From the NCBI GenBank assembly GCA_013289615.1, contig JABCZO010000002.1:1-64000 (forward strand): a stretch of 64,000 nt of DNA, in the 5' to 3' direction. Below are positions 35,201 to 43,184 of the stretch, in pieces; positions within the stretch are counted from its first letter, which is position 1; each line of letters opens with the position of its first letter. A program made the translations under genes and the position numbers. Source of the stretch: Gammaproteobacteria bacterium. Its GTDB lineage: Bacteria > Pseudomonadota > Gammaproteobacteria > Steroidobacterales > Steroidobacteraceae. Below the pieces are notes generated by a model that ran no database searches, was not told where the DNA came from, and saw only the letters and a list, made by a program, of their open reading frames with translations.

Positions 35201-35951
35201 CGCGCCAGCGCCAATGGCCGGTCAGATCCGTGATCTCGCCATGAAAATCGGCGGCGAACGGTTCGGTGACATCGGCATCGAGCGCCAGCTGCGCCAGGTT
35301 GCCGTTGAGACGGGCATTGACGGTCCAGGCCGGCTGCCCCGGCGGCTGCGCATCGAAATGCAGCACACCGCTGAGCCCGATCGGCTGTGCGGCGCGTACC
35401 TCCCCGCTGGTGCGCGCGTGCACGCCGTTGTAGTCGAATGCGCCGGCGTACAGGCGTACGAACTGGGGATAGACCGCGCCGAGGGCGCTGGCCGCGGTGC
35501 CCTCGAATTCATCGCCGTTGATCGTGATCAGCTGCCAGCGCTGCGCATCGGCGTGTTCGGCGGAGATGTGCATCAGCGGCGGCAGAAAGTGCGGCTTCCA
35601 CTCGCCGGCCTCGCCGACGCGCGGCAGCGCGTGCACCAGCAGCCGCCCCATGTGCAGCTGCGGCACGCGGATGGTGCGCCAGGCCAGCGGCAGGATCGCG
35701 AGCCGGCCACTGGCGTCGTCCACCTCGATATGCACGCGGCGGTGGTCGATCACCAGCGCATCCACGTGCAGACCATGCGCCAGCGTGCCGCTCACGCCGC
35801 GCAGCTGGATGCGCACGCTGCCGATGCGCCCGTTCAGGTGCGCGGCGACGACCGCCAGCCCGCCTGGGGTGTAGGCCAGGTAATAGAGCGCCGCCAGCGG
35901 CAGCGCCAGCAGCAAGACCGGAATCCAGCACAGGTGAATCAGGTGACGCAT
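32220..35951 (-). CDS. tamB: TamB, translocation and assembly module inner-membrane component
   Basis: 1243 aa. An N-terminal membrane anchor (IPVLLLALPLAALYYLAYT) is followed by a very long strand-rich chain of repetitive beta-helix/AsmA-like segments, and the conserved TamB C-terminus (IVSLLLAGGSLESLQ, ILAQQIGGRFDIEAGVEQDMSNETSLVLGRYLSPRLYVSYGVG, ending LVFTIER). It spans the periplasm to assist outer-membrane protein assembly or lipid transport. It starts 2 nt after tamA, as expected for the tamAB operon. Length is near the family norm (about 1250). Confidence 0.94.
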   Translation of the reverse strand: MRHLIHLCWIPVLLLALPLAALYYLAYTPGGLAVVAAHLNGRIGSVRIQLRGVSGTLAHGLHVDALVIDHRRVHIEVDDASGRLAILPLAWRTIRVPQLHMGRLLVHALPRVGEAGEWKPHFLPPLMHISAEHADAQRWQLITINGDEFEGTAASALGAVYPQFVRLYAGAFDYNGVHARTSGEVRAAQPIGLSGVLHFDAQPPGQPAWTVNARLNGNLAQLALDADVTEPFAADFHGEITDLTGHWRWRGQSQLRRFELAAWNAGNALGVISASLALEGDRGGFRAQGTVDPPGLAAGALNADFSGRYSARVLTVSRLRLRHAGSGAIADAQGSVTLAAGGPRLDLRGEWTQFRWPLAAAEAPIRSERGSYTLQGLRPYELTAQGELRAAASPPLQVAVHGRFAPGAFSAEGAEIEALGARSQLSGELRWSPAASWRVVGHVADLDVAQLRPGIAGRLNFAVSAAGRGYNRQGELQASISELSGVLRGQRAAGHGQIEHRGTDWLFNDVRLQLGATRIDLDGRAGALLDLKFALEAADLGLFKPGAHGQFSARGSVHGDLRDPTLLGSAHGRDIEWTGVRLEALDASIAFDPHGSGRVDSTLQLQGLQLAERRLDELTLRLDGASAEHRLAIDVRGEGLTLAVRGSAHYAAGQWLAHIASADLGNQARLHMSLETPSQLLLSAERVRLDQSCLHDEHARLCASAAIDAAQRSLELRATDLSMHAMTAGVTPGTEYDGTLSIAVDAQASAGEPWRGSLRAQLANAALHRQFINGRVETLDLGNGTVTGQISEHELSGELALDAGESGSMSGKIRAGGLDVDWHNWPLTGELGLDSHSLGFISAYVSPIDRASGRVSAQLTLSGSVAAPRLAGELKVINAQLDAYQINLSLREVNFTAQLTDDTLTLQGAALAGPDGHASVNGNLRWQHGLPFGDLHLVGSDLRVLNIPEARVDASPDVSLHMDGRRIDLHGQVTLPYARIEPANLARAVLPSGDELIVSADTTPREAQIKVFSDITLVLGERVTVNTQGLSGRLSGSITVNSDDTGINRGSGELKVEEGKYLAYGRNLDIQRGRLLFSNGFISDPGLDLRAVKKFPDITAGVNVRGTLRSPRMTFFSDPEVAQSQIVSLLLAGGSLESLQNSSDPASRANAGRSDALMQGGAILAQQIGGRFDIEAGVEQDMSNETSLVLGRYLSPRLYVSYGVGLVEAINTVKMRYTVGDHWTIKTEAGTQRSADLVFTIER

Positions 35952-35953
35952 AC

Positions 35954-37771
35954 TTAAAGTTTAGGGGATATGTTCAGGTGCAGGCGCGGTCCGGGCAAGT
36001 GAGGGTATCCGGGAGCACGCAGCGCCTGCGCCACGTCCACACCGACCGTCACCACTGGCAGGCGCAGACGAAAGCCCAGGCCGGCCGCATAGGCCAGCGG
36101 GTCGCTGAACCGGTCGAATGCGTTGCCACCGTCGAAGAAGGCGGCGACGCCGAAATTGCGCGGCAGGTCGCGCTCGATCTCCACGGTGGCAGTGGCCAGA
36201 TCGCGGCCGCCCACCTTGGCCGGCCTGCCGGGGATCAGTTGGCCGGTGGTTGGATCGCGGCTGGATGTCGTGATGCTGACCGGAGACAGATCGTCATAGG
36301 CGAAGCCGCGCACGCTGCGATCCCCGCCGGCGAAGAAGCGGTACTGGCCGGGCAGCTCCTCGATGTTGCTGATGCTCGAGGCACCCAGCTCGGAGCGCAG
36401 CAACAGGTGCCAGCGTGGATTCAAGTCCACGACACGCTCGGCCTGCAGATCGAGGCGCAGGAAATTGGCGCGCGCGCCCAGCGTGGTGGTGCAGCCCTGC
36501 AGCTGCGCATACAGGCCGCGACTGAACAGCGCCTCACCGAGGTAGCCTTCCGGGATCGAGGCAAACACGATGCTCGGAATCACCAGGTTGTCCACCCGCC
36601 GGCCTTCGATCGGATCGGTGGTGATGGTGTGGGCGAAGCTGGCGGACAGCACCCGCTGCCAGTTGCCCATGATCTGAGTCACGCTCGGGGCGAAGGCAAT
36701 CTGCGAGGCGGTGACGTCCTCGCCGTAGTTGGCCTGCTGGCCCAGCAGATCGAGCGATATCTTCTCCAGCGCCGGATCGCCGAACGGAATGTCATACCGG
36801 GCGTCGAACAGCTGCTCGATCTGCGACAGTTCCATCTGCACCCGAAAGCGATGGCCGTACTGGTTGACGCGCGGCACGGTCCAGGCGGCGGTGCCGCGCA
36901 CCCCGGTGTCGGTGCCGTAGCCGATGCCGAACGAATAGCCGCGCCGGGCATTGCTGGCGTGGATCGAGATCGGCACGGTGTGGTGGACCGGGTCGCGCTC
37001 CCCGGCCTGCACTTCCACCGTGGAATAGTACTGGCTGTCATCGAGCGCGAACTGTGTGCGCAGCAGCGCGAGCGCGCTGTAGGGGTCGCCTTCGTGGTAG
37101 CGCAGGAAGCGCCGCACCTGGCTGTCGCGCACCGCGTTCTGCTCGATGCTCGTGGCGCCGAAGAAATAGCGCTCGCCGCTGTCGAGCTGCAGGTAGATGT
37201 TGGCCTTGTGCGTGCCCAGATCAACCTGCATTTCGCTGCGCAGCATGCGCGCGTCCAGGTAGCCGTAGGTCGCGGCCGCGCGCGTAAGGCTGCCCTTGTA
37301 CTGCTCGTAGGCCGCGTGGCTCAGTCGCTCGCCGCTGTGCAGCGGCGGAACGTCGGTCAGTCGCCTGAACACCGCATCGTCGGCGCCCGGTCCGTCGATC
37401 CTGACGCTGACACGATCGATCAGCACCGGCTCGCCGGGGTCGACCGTGATCCTGACGTGCCAGTGCCGGTCGCGGTCGGGGCCGGCGATGCTGGCGTCGA
37501 TCACCGGCTGGTAGTAGCCGTACGGGCGCAGCGCCGAACGCACCTCGTCGTCCACGCGCTTGAACAGGCGCTGGACGGCGTCAGGCTCGATGCGGTCACG
37601 GTCCTTGTAGCGCTCGAGGCTCAGCAGCGCCAGTACATTGCGGCGCACCTCACCGTCCACCCCCTCGAGCTCGATCCGGATATCGGCCATCGCGGGACGC
37701 AGCACCGACAGCACGACAGCGAGCAGGAGCCACGCTGCCGGGGGGCAACGCCGGTGTGCGAAAGAGGGCAT
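35954..37771 (-). CDS. tamA: TamA, Omp85-family outer-membrane assembly protein
   Basis: 605 aa. Signal peptide (AAWLLLAVVLSVLRPAMA), then three POTRA-like domains (about 28-270: VRRNVLALLSLERYKDRD, PVLIDRVSVRIDG, FGATSIEQNAVRDSQVRRFL), and a 16-strand barrel that carries the Omp85 lid motif region FAGGDRSVRGFAYDDLSP (the VRGF motif) and ends LHLNISPKL. It partners TamB. nudC lies 73 nt upstream on the same strand. Confidence 0.94.
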   Translation of the reverse strand: MPSFAHRRCPPAAWLLLAVVLSVLRPAMADIRIELEGVDGEVRRNVLALLSLERYKDRDRIEPDAVQRLFKRVDDEVRSALRPYGYYQPVIDASIAGPDRDRHWHVRITVDPGEPVLIDRVSVRIDGPGADDAVFRRLTDVPPLHSGERLSHAAYEQYKGSLTRAAATYGYLDARMLRSEMQVDLGTHKANIYLQLDSGERYFFGATSIEQNAVRDSQVRRFLRYHEGDPYSALALLRTQFALDDSQYYSTVEVQAGERDPVHHTVPISIHASNARRGYSFGIGYGTDTGVRGTAAWTVPRVNQYGHRFRVQMELSQIEQLFDARYDIPFGDPALEKISLDLLGQQANYGEDVTASQIAFAPSVTQIMGNWQRVLSASFAHTITTDPIEGRRVDNLVIPSIVFASIPEGYLGEALFSRGLYAQLQGCTTTLGARANFLRLDLQAERVVDLNPRWHLLLRSELGASSISNIEELPGQYRFFAGGDRSVRGFAYDDLSPVSITTSSRDPTTGQLIPGRPAKVGGRDLATATVEIERDLPRNFGVAAFFDGGNAFDRFSDPLAYAAGLGFRLRLPVVTVGVDVAQALRAPGYPHLPGPRLHLNISPKL

Positions 37772-37844
37772 GGGTGCTCTGCAGCGGCTGTGACGGTGCG
37801 TTCCCGGCCTGTCGTGGCGGTGGATGCGGGTTCGCCCGCCTGGA

Positions 37845-38762
37845 TCAATTCTGTCCTGGGGCTGCGGCGGTCTGCTCCCGGACCCAGGCCTCGATCAGCC
37901 GACGTGCGATCGTGTACGGCGGCGGCAGCAGGGCCTCATCGGCGCCGCGCAGCTGCTCCAGGTCAAACCAGCGGGCATCCTCGAGCTCGCCGTCGAGCCG
38001 CACCGCGGCCTCACGTGCATGGGCGTGAAAGCCCAGCATCAGCGAGGCCGGAAACGGCCAGGGTTGCGAGGCGAAATAGCGCACCCAGGTCACACGCACG
38101 CCGGTCTCCTCTTCCACTTCGCGCGCCACCGCGTCCTCCAGACTCTCGCCAGCCTCGACGAAGCCGGCCAGTGCGGAATAACGCCCAGGGGCCCAGCTGC
38201 GCTGACGTCCGAGCAGCGCCCGCCGCGCGTCGGTTACCAGCACGATGATGGCCGGGTCGATGCGCGGAAAGAATTCGGCCCCGCAGCCGCTGCGGGTGCA
38301 GGCGAGCACGTGGCCGGCGCTGCGCGCCGCGGTCGGCGCACCGCAGACGCCGCAGTGCCGATGACGCGAGCGCCACACCAGCAGCGCGCGTGCATAGGCC
38401 AGCAGCTGCGCCTCATCCTCCGGCAGCACCGCCACCAGCGAGCGCAGCTCTTCAAAGGAAGCGCCCGGCACCGATGCGCTGTTCTCAGGCGCCAGGTCCA
38501 CCAGCACGCAGCGCTCGCCATGAAACCAGCCCAGCAGCACCAGCCGCGATGGGTCCACTCCGGCGAGCAGCTCGTGGCCGGCGCCGACGAAGGCGATCTG
38601 CGTCTGCGGCTCGCGCCGGATCAGGTGCGAGGTGCCACGCGAGATCAGAAAGCGGGTGGCCGGATCGCTCAGCGCCGCCTGCGCCCAGTCCGGCTGCAGC
38701 CGTGCCTCGGCGCGCCGCTGCAGGGCTGCTGCTGCGGGATAGGAAATCGGTGACGCACTCAT
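37845..38762 (-). CDS. nudC: NudC, NAD+ diphosphatase / mRNA decapping Nudix hydrolase
   Basis: 305 aa from ATG 38762. N-terminal domain, a zinc ribbon (HCGVCGAP and CTRSGCG), FPRIDPAIIVLV and a complete Nudix box GFVEAGESLEDAVAREVEEETGV, then the NudC motif SQPWPFPASLMLGF. It hydrolyses NAD(H) and removes NAD caps from RNA 5' ends. Confidence 0.95.
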   Translation of the reverse strand: MSASPISYPAAAALQRRAEARLQPDWAQAALSDPATRFLISRGTSHLIRREPQTQIAFVGAGHELLAGVDPSRLVLLGWFHGERCVLVDLAPENSASVPGASFEELRSLVAVLPEDEAQLLAYARALLVWRSRHRHCGVCGAPTAARSAGHVLACTRSGCGAEFFPRIDPAIIVLVTDARRALLGRQRSWAPGRYSALAGFVEAGESLEDAVAREVEEETGVRVTWVRYFASQPWPFPASLMLGFHAHAREAAVRLDGELEDARWFDLEQLRGADEALLPPPYTIARRLIEAWVREQTAAAPGQN

Positions 38763-38924
38763 GAGAGCGCCAGTCTTGCAGACCGCGTAGGACTGGTAAA
38801 TGGCACACCTCAAAGAGAGGCCAGCAAGTACGCCCGGTACCTGCGCCCATTGCTCGCAATTCGTCAGCGGTGAGTGGCGCGGAAGTGCTATGCGGTTTTC
38901 GGCAGATGCGTCCTGAGCAGGATG

Positions 38925-39137
38925 TCAGCCAGCGACCTCAACATAGTCGACGCGACTGGACGGTAGGGGAATCGGGGTGCCATCCGCGCGCATTGCTTCC
39001 AGATGAATTTCGATTGCTTCGCGAATATGCTGCTCTGCTTCAGCAACCGTAGCGCCAGTTGCAATGCATCCCGGCAGATCGGGAACATAGGCCGAGCGAT
39101 TAGTCCCGGCGTTCTCGATCACGATCGCGTAGCGCAT
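38925..39137 (-). CDS. hicB: HicB-family antitoxin (orphan)
   Basis: 70 aa from ATG 39137 with AGGTGG upstream. The partial RNase-H-like HicB fold is evident: RYAIVIENAGTNRSAYVPDLPGC, ATGATVAEAEQHIREAIEIHLE, GTPIPLPSS. Unlike the long HicB type it has no DNA-binding extension. HicA should precede it; only the tail of hicA remains, so the module is broken. Confidence 0.85.
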   Translation of the reverse strand: MRYAIVIENAGTNRSAYVPDLPGCIATGATVAEAEQHIREAIEIHLEAMRADGTPIPLPSSRVDYVEVAG

Positions 39138-39147
39138 GGGATCCACC

Positions 39148-39190
39148 TTAGTTCTCGATGCCAGACTGTTTTAGGATACTGGCGCCACAA
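39148..39190 (-). pseudogene. hicA: 3' remnant of a hicA toxin gene
   Basis: Minus-strand frame ending at TAA 39148-39150 reads GASILKQSGIEN, the usual C-terminus of HicA (…RSILKQAGI). About 8 codons upstream the frame meets a TGA, and the double-stranded RNA-binding body with its catalytic His is absent. The start codon of hicB follows 10 nt later, as in an intact hicAB operon. The left part has been deleted. Confidence 0.55.
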
Positions 39191-39238
39191 GCGGTTGATT
39201 TTCAAGCCACGACAATTGCGACTATCAATCCGGGGCCG

Positions 39239-39871
39239 TTAGGCCGCGACCGCCGCGGTGCCAGCGCCAGCCATGGCGGCGGGCGCGCTGCAAGCGGCTG
39301 AAGGCAGCGGAGCCTCCGCGCCCTGCGCATGGTCGGCCGCGCACAGCGGGCAACGCGGGGCACGCAGCGACCAGCGATCGACGATCAGCATTGCGCTGCA
39401 GTCGCGGCAGCCGCCCAGGATCAGTTCATCGCCCCGCACCAGCGTCGTGATCAGAAACACCGCATGCTCGAACGAGATCAGCCCTTCCGGGATCAGGCCG
39501 CGATAGGCCTCGTAGGCCTGGCACAGCAGCTCGGCGCGCGCCAGGCACGGCAGCGAGCGCTCAAGCTCAGGGGCTGGTGCGAGCGGCAGGGCACCGAGCA
39601 GGCGGCACAGGCTCGCCAGCAGTGCCGCTTCCTGGCGCGCGCGAGCGGTACGCATGAAGTAGGCGACCTGCTGCGGCGATTTGCCGCGATGACGCGCCAG
39701 CGGCGCGCCGCGACAATCGCACAGGTAGGAACGATAGAGTTTGCGGATGCGGTCGTCACTCAGGCCGGTCCAGGCGCGGATGGTGTGGGTGCGCGCCTCG
39801 TGGCGAATGAATTGCAGAGCGATGTCGAAGCGCAGCCGGTCGCGGCTGTAGCGATCGTCTGAAATACGCAT
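39239..39871 (-). CDS. FlhC-like transcriptional regulator
   Basis: 210 aa from ATG 39871 with GGGAGG upstream. It resembles FlhC: RLRFDIALQFIRHEARTHTIRAWTGLSDDRIRKLYRSYL fits the N-terminal helices, and CRDCSAM...RAPRCPLC fits the four-Cys zinc site of FlhC (CxxC and a second pair 16 residues later). FlhC normally works in an FlhD4C2 complex on flagellar promoters. Here no flagellar gene is nearby; the FlhD-like partner is divergent, 131 nt away. An Ala-rich tail replaces the basic C-terminus. Confidence 0.75.
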   Translation of the reverse strand: MRISDDRYSRDRLRFDIALQFIRHEARTHTIRAWTGLSDDRIRKLYRSYLCDCRGAPLARHRGKSPQQVAYFMRTARARQEAALLASLCRLLGALPLAPAPELERSLPCLARAELLCQAYEAYRGLIPEGLISFEHAVFLITTLVRGDELILGGCRDCSAMLIVDRWSLRAPRCPLCAADHAQGAEAPLPSAACSAPAAMAGAGTAAVAA

Positions 39872-40002
39872 GCTGCCTCCCAAAAACTCTCGATTCAGGT
39901 GGAATGTTACCAGTCACAGATTTAGTATTAATATGACAGATATCGACTGCTGCTCCAAGCCTGCCTGCGGCAGGATATTTCTCCCGATTCTGGAGGAATG
40001 CC
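39872..40002. promoter_or_regulatory. Shared divergent promoter region of FlhC-like and FlhD-like genes
   Basis: 131 nt, AT-rich in the middle (TTTAGTATTAATATGACAG at about 39920). A perfect inverted repeat CCTGCC-TGC-GGCAGG lies at about 39960-39974, and GGAGGA serves the right-hand gene. It probably holds two back-to-back promoters and may be the operator of the encoded regulators. Confidence 0.45.
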
Positions 40003-40638
40003 ATGCTCGAGGATTTTCATCCGGCGCCGCTGAGCGGCGCGTGGGACAGCGCGCTGCTCGGCCCGGTGGCCGAGATCAACGAGCAGATGCTCGAATGCCT
40101 GCGGCTGATGGCTGCGGACGATGCGCCGGATGCGCCGCGGCTGGTAACGCTGCTGCGCGAGGACTGGCGGCGGCTGGACCTCACCGCGCAGCGGCGCCTC
40201 GCCGCCTGCCCCTATCTGCTGCTCGACGCCGGCTTCGCGCAGCCGCGGCGCTGGGACTGGATGGCATCGGCGGCTGTCATGGAGGCAACGCCACGCTGCG
40301 CTTACTTTGCCGGCAGCAGCGGAATTGCGCTGGTGCGCCGTACGCTGGTGCTCGCCTGGCACCTGGCGCGCTCCAATCGCGTCACGGCACGGGTGATACT
40401 CGGCATGAACACACGCTCGGCCGAGCGCATCGCCGCCTGCCGGCTCACCGAGCTGGAGGCGCTGGCCGAACTTAGCCCGGGCTGGATCACGCCGCGCTGG
40501 GAGCAGCAGCCGAATGTCTGGCGGCAGCTCATCGGCGCCGGGTGTCGGGGCCAGGCGCTACTGCTGCGCCAGGCGCAGCTGCGGGGACTGCAACTGCTGG
40601 CGCGTGCCAGCGTCGCCGCCGGCACGCCCGATAGCTGA
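40003..40638 (+). CDS. FlhD-like regulator with N-terminal extension
   Basis: 211 aa with GGAGGA 7 nt upstream. Residues about 112-175 align almost without gaps to FlhD as I remember it: LVLAWHLARS...TARVILGMNTRSAERIAACRLTELEALAEL against [37 protein letters not shown]. FlhD is about 115 aa; here about 110 extra residues precede the match, with EINEQMLECLRLMAA perhaps a degenerate copy of the same first helix. It is divergent from the FlhC-like gene. No computed alignment was made. Confidence 0.6.
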   Translation: MLEDFHPAPLSGAWDSALLGPVAEINEQMLECLRLMAADDAPDAPRLVTLLREDWRRLDLTAQRRLAACPYLLLDAGFAQPRRWDWMASAAVMEATPRCAYFAGSSGIALVRRTLVLAWHLARSNRVTARVILGMNTRSAERIAACRLTELEALAELSPGWITPRWEQQPNVWRQLIGAGCRGQALLLRQAQLRGLQLLARASVAAGTPDS

Positions 40639-40771
40639 GCAGACGCGGCCTGACCATGGGTGAACGGGCAGCTGCAGCGGCGGCAGCAGGGGCGGTGGCA
40701 GCAGGGGCCTGCGTGGCTCGCGATATGCTAACTTGCGCGGCCTCAAATCGACCGATTGACATCAGCGGCCC

Positions 40772-41695
40772 ATGTTTGCACTCTCGACCCGTGCCCTCAC
40801 CAAGGTCTACAAGAACGGCGTTCAGGCCCTGCGTGGGGTCGATCTGGACGTGGAGCAAGGGGATTTCTTCGCCCTGCTGGGACCCAACGGCGCCGGCAAG
40901 ACCACGCTGATCGGCATCATCACCTCGCTGGTCAACAAGAGCGGCGGCACCGCCAGCGTGTTCGAGCATGACATCGACCGCGATCTGGAGCGCGCCAAGT
41001 CCTGCATCGGCGTGGTGCCGCAGGAGCTCAATTTCAACCAGTTCGAGAGTCCGCTGACGATCGTGATCAACCAGGCCGGTTTCTACGGCATCGCTCGTCC
41101 CGAAGCGCGGCGGCGTGCGGAGCAGTACCTGAAGCAGCTGCAGCTGTGGGACAAGCGCTACGGCGCCGCGCGCGGGCTGTCCGGCGGCATGAAGCGCCGG
41201 CTGATGATCGCGCGCGCGCTGATGCACGAACCGCGGCTCCTGATCCTCGATGAGCCGACCGCCGGCGTCGACATCGAGGTGCGCCGCTCGATGTGGGAGT
41301 TCCTGCGCGACATCAACGCCCGTGGCACCACCATCATCCTCACCACGCACTACCTGGAAGAGGCGGAGCACCTGTGCCGCAATATCGCGATCATCGACAA
41401 GGGCAACATCGTCGAGCGCGACCACATGGCCAATCTGCTGCTGCGGCTGCACACCGAGACCTTCGTATTCAATACCAGGAATGCGGTGCGTGCGGCGCCC
41501 ACCGTGGCCGGTTTCATGCTGCGGCGGATCGATGACTACACGCTCGAGGCCGACATCACCAAGGAGCAGAATCTCAACGAGCTGTTCGCGCTGCTCACGG
41601 CGCGCGGCATCGAGGTGCTGAGCATGCGCAACAAGGTCAATCGCCTGGAGGAGATCTTCATGCGCCTGGTCGAGAACCGGGGGACCCATGGCTGA
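40772..41695 (+). CDS. ABC-2 exporter ATPase (YadG-like)
   Basis: 307 aa. Walker A GPNGAGKTT, Q-loop GVVPQELNFN, signature LSGGMKRR, Walker B LLILDEPTAGVD and the switch His in TTHYLEEAEHL are all present. The C-terminal 70 residues resemble drug/polysaccharide exporter ATPases. Its 3' end overlaps the permease gene by 8 nt. The substrate is unknown. Confidence 0.94.
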   Translation: MFALSTRALTKVYKNGVQALRGVDLDVEQGDFFALLGPNGAGKTTLIGIITSLVNKSGGTASVFEHDIDRDLERAKSCIGVVPQELNFNQFESPLTIVINQAGFYGIARPEARRRAEQYLKQLQLWDKRYGAARGLSGGMKRRLMIARALMHEPRLLILDEPTAGVDIEVRRSMWEFLRDINARGTTIILTTHYLEEAEHLCRNIAIIDKGNIVERDHMANLLLRLHTETFVFNTRNAVRAAPTVAGFMLRRIDDYTLEADITKEQNLNELFALLTARGIEVLSMRNKVNRLEEIFMRLVENRGTHG

Positions 41696-42500
41696 TGCCG
41701 GCGCAGCGAGCGCGCCGATGAGCGTGTCGATGGCCGCGATCCGCTGGATCGGGTTCCAGACCATCGTCATTCGCGAGTACGGCCGCATCGTGCGCATCTG
41801 GGGCCAGACGCTGGTGCCGGCGATCGTCACCGCGACGCTGTATTTCGTGATCTTTGGCAGCCTGATCGGCTCGCGGGTCGGACCGATGCAGGGCTTCGAC
41901 TACAAGCAGTTCATCGCGCCCGGGCTGATCATGATGCAGATCATCCAGGTGTCGTATGCCAATGTCGTGTCCTCGTTCTTCGGTGCCAAGTTCGGCAAGC
42001 ACGTCGAGGAGCTGCTGGTATCGCCGCTGCCGAACTGGATCATCGTCGCCGGTTATACCGCCGGCGGCGTGCTGCGCGGCTTCATGGTCGGCGTGGTCGT
42101 GACCGTGGTGTCGCTGGTGTTCGCGCGCCTGCCGGTGCAGCACATCGGAGCGCTGCTGGCGGCCGCACTGCTGAGTTCAATCGTGTTCTCGCTCGCCGGG
42201 TTCATCAACGCCATCTTCGCGCGCAACTTCGATCAGGTGAACTGGATCCCGACCTTCATCCTGACCCCGCTGAACTATTTCGGCGGCGTGTTCTATTCGG
42301 TGTCGATGCTGCCGGTCTGGGCGCAGAAGGTGTCGCTTGGCAATCCGATCCTGCACATGGTCAATGCCTTTCGCTACGGGTTCCTGGGCACCTCGGACGT
42401 GCACGTCGAATTCGCGTTCTTTTTGATGCTGGCGCTTGCGGCGCTGCTGTTCGGTGTGGCGGTGATGCTGCTGGACCGGGGTGTCGGGACCCGGGACTGA
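41688..42500 (+). CDS. ABC-2 exporter permease (YadH-like)
   Basis: 270 aa with six hydrophobic segments and the ABC-2 signature around FTLTPLNYFGGVFYSVSMLPVWAQ-like residues (ILTPLNYFGGVFYSVSMLP). It forms the channel with the upstream ATPase. Related pairs export lipids or drugs; nothing here fixes the substrate. Confidence 0.92.
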   Translation: MADAGAASAPMSVSMAAIRWIGFQTIVIREYGRIVRIWGQTLVPAIVTATLYFVIFGSLIGSRVGPMQGFDYKQFIAPGLIMMQIIQVSYANVVSSFFGAKFGKHVEELLVSPLPNWIIVAGYTAGGVLRGFMVGVVVTVVSLVFARLPVQHIGALLAAALLSSIVFSLAGFINAIFARNFDQVNWIPTFILTPLNYFGGVFYSVSMLPVWAQKVSLGNPILHMVNAFRYGFLGTSDVHVEFAFFLMLALAALLFGVAVMLLDRGVGTRD

Positions 42501-42623
42501 TCCGCCTTATGACCTATGGGTTGCCCCAAAACGAGAAATGGATCACCATAATCAATGACTTGTCATCGTATCTTCACATTGCAGTCACAAGTTTGAAGGG
42601 CGGCATGATCTAGGGTAGCGGCT

Positions 42624-43157
42624 ATGAACCGTGCCCAGCTCATCATGGCCCGCTTCGATCTGGCCGAGTACGCGTTGTGCCGGCGCCTGAACCGCGGCGC
42701 GGGTTCCCCGTCCGTGCGCGCGCTGCTGCGCATCGCCAGCCGGCTCGGCGACGGCATCGCATGGTACGCACTGGTGGCGGTGCTGCCGCTGCTCTACGGC
42801 CGCGCGGCCGTGCGGCCCGCCATCGGCATGGCGGTAACGGGCATCATCGGCGTACTGATCTACCGCTGGCTCAAGCACGCGCTGGTGCGCGAGCGGCCGT
42901 TCATCCGACATCCGGGCATCACGCTGGCAATGCCACCGCTGGATCGCTATAGCTTCCCCTCCGGCCACACACTGCACGCGGTGGCTTTCACCTGGCAGGC
43001 GGTGGCGAAGTTTCCCGAGCTCGCCTGGGTACTGGTGCCGTTCGCAGGCCTGATCGCCGCCTCACGCCTGGTGCTGGGGCTGCACTATCCCAGCGACGTG
43101 CTGGCCGGCGGCGCGATCGGCGCCGCGCTCGCGATGCTGGCGCTGAATTTCTTCTAG
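42624..43157 (+). CDS. PAP2-family membrane phosphatase
   Basis: 177 aa. The three PAP2 motifs are complete: KHALVRERPF, SFPSGHT and SRLVLGLHYPSDV, within five or six membrane helices. Such enzymes dephosphorylate phosphatidic acid, undecaprenyl or other lipid phosphates. It ends 27 nt before a lipid-type glycosyltransferase on the same strand, so a shared lipid or envelope pathway is likely. Confidence 0.9.
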   Translation: MNRAQLIMARFDLAEYALCRRLNRGAGSPSVRALLRIASRLGDGIAWYALVAVLPLLYGRAAVRPAIGMAVTGIIGVLIYRWLKHALVRERPFIRHPGITLAMPPLDRYSFPSGHTLHAVAFTWQAVAKFPELAWVLVPFAGLIAASRLVLGLHYPSDVLAGGAIGAALAMLALNFF

Positions 43158-43184
43158 CGCCCGCGGTTGCCGTCACGCCAGCGC

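Noticed and set aside
35978-38248. 756-codon plus-strand frame over tamA and nudC
   Set aside because: Antisense to two certain genes; composition and lack of any motif show it is a shadow.
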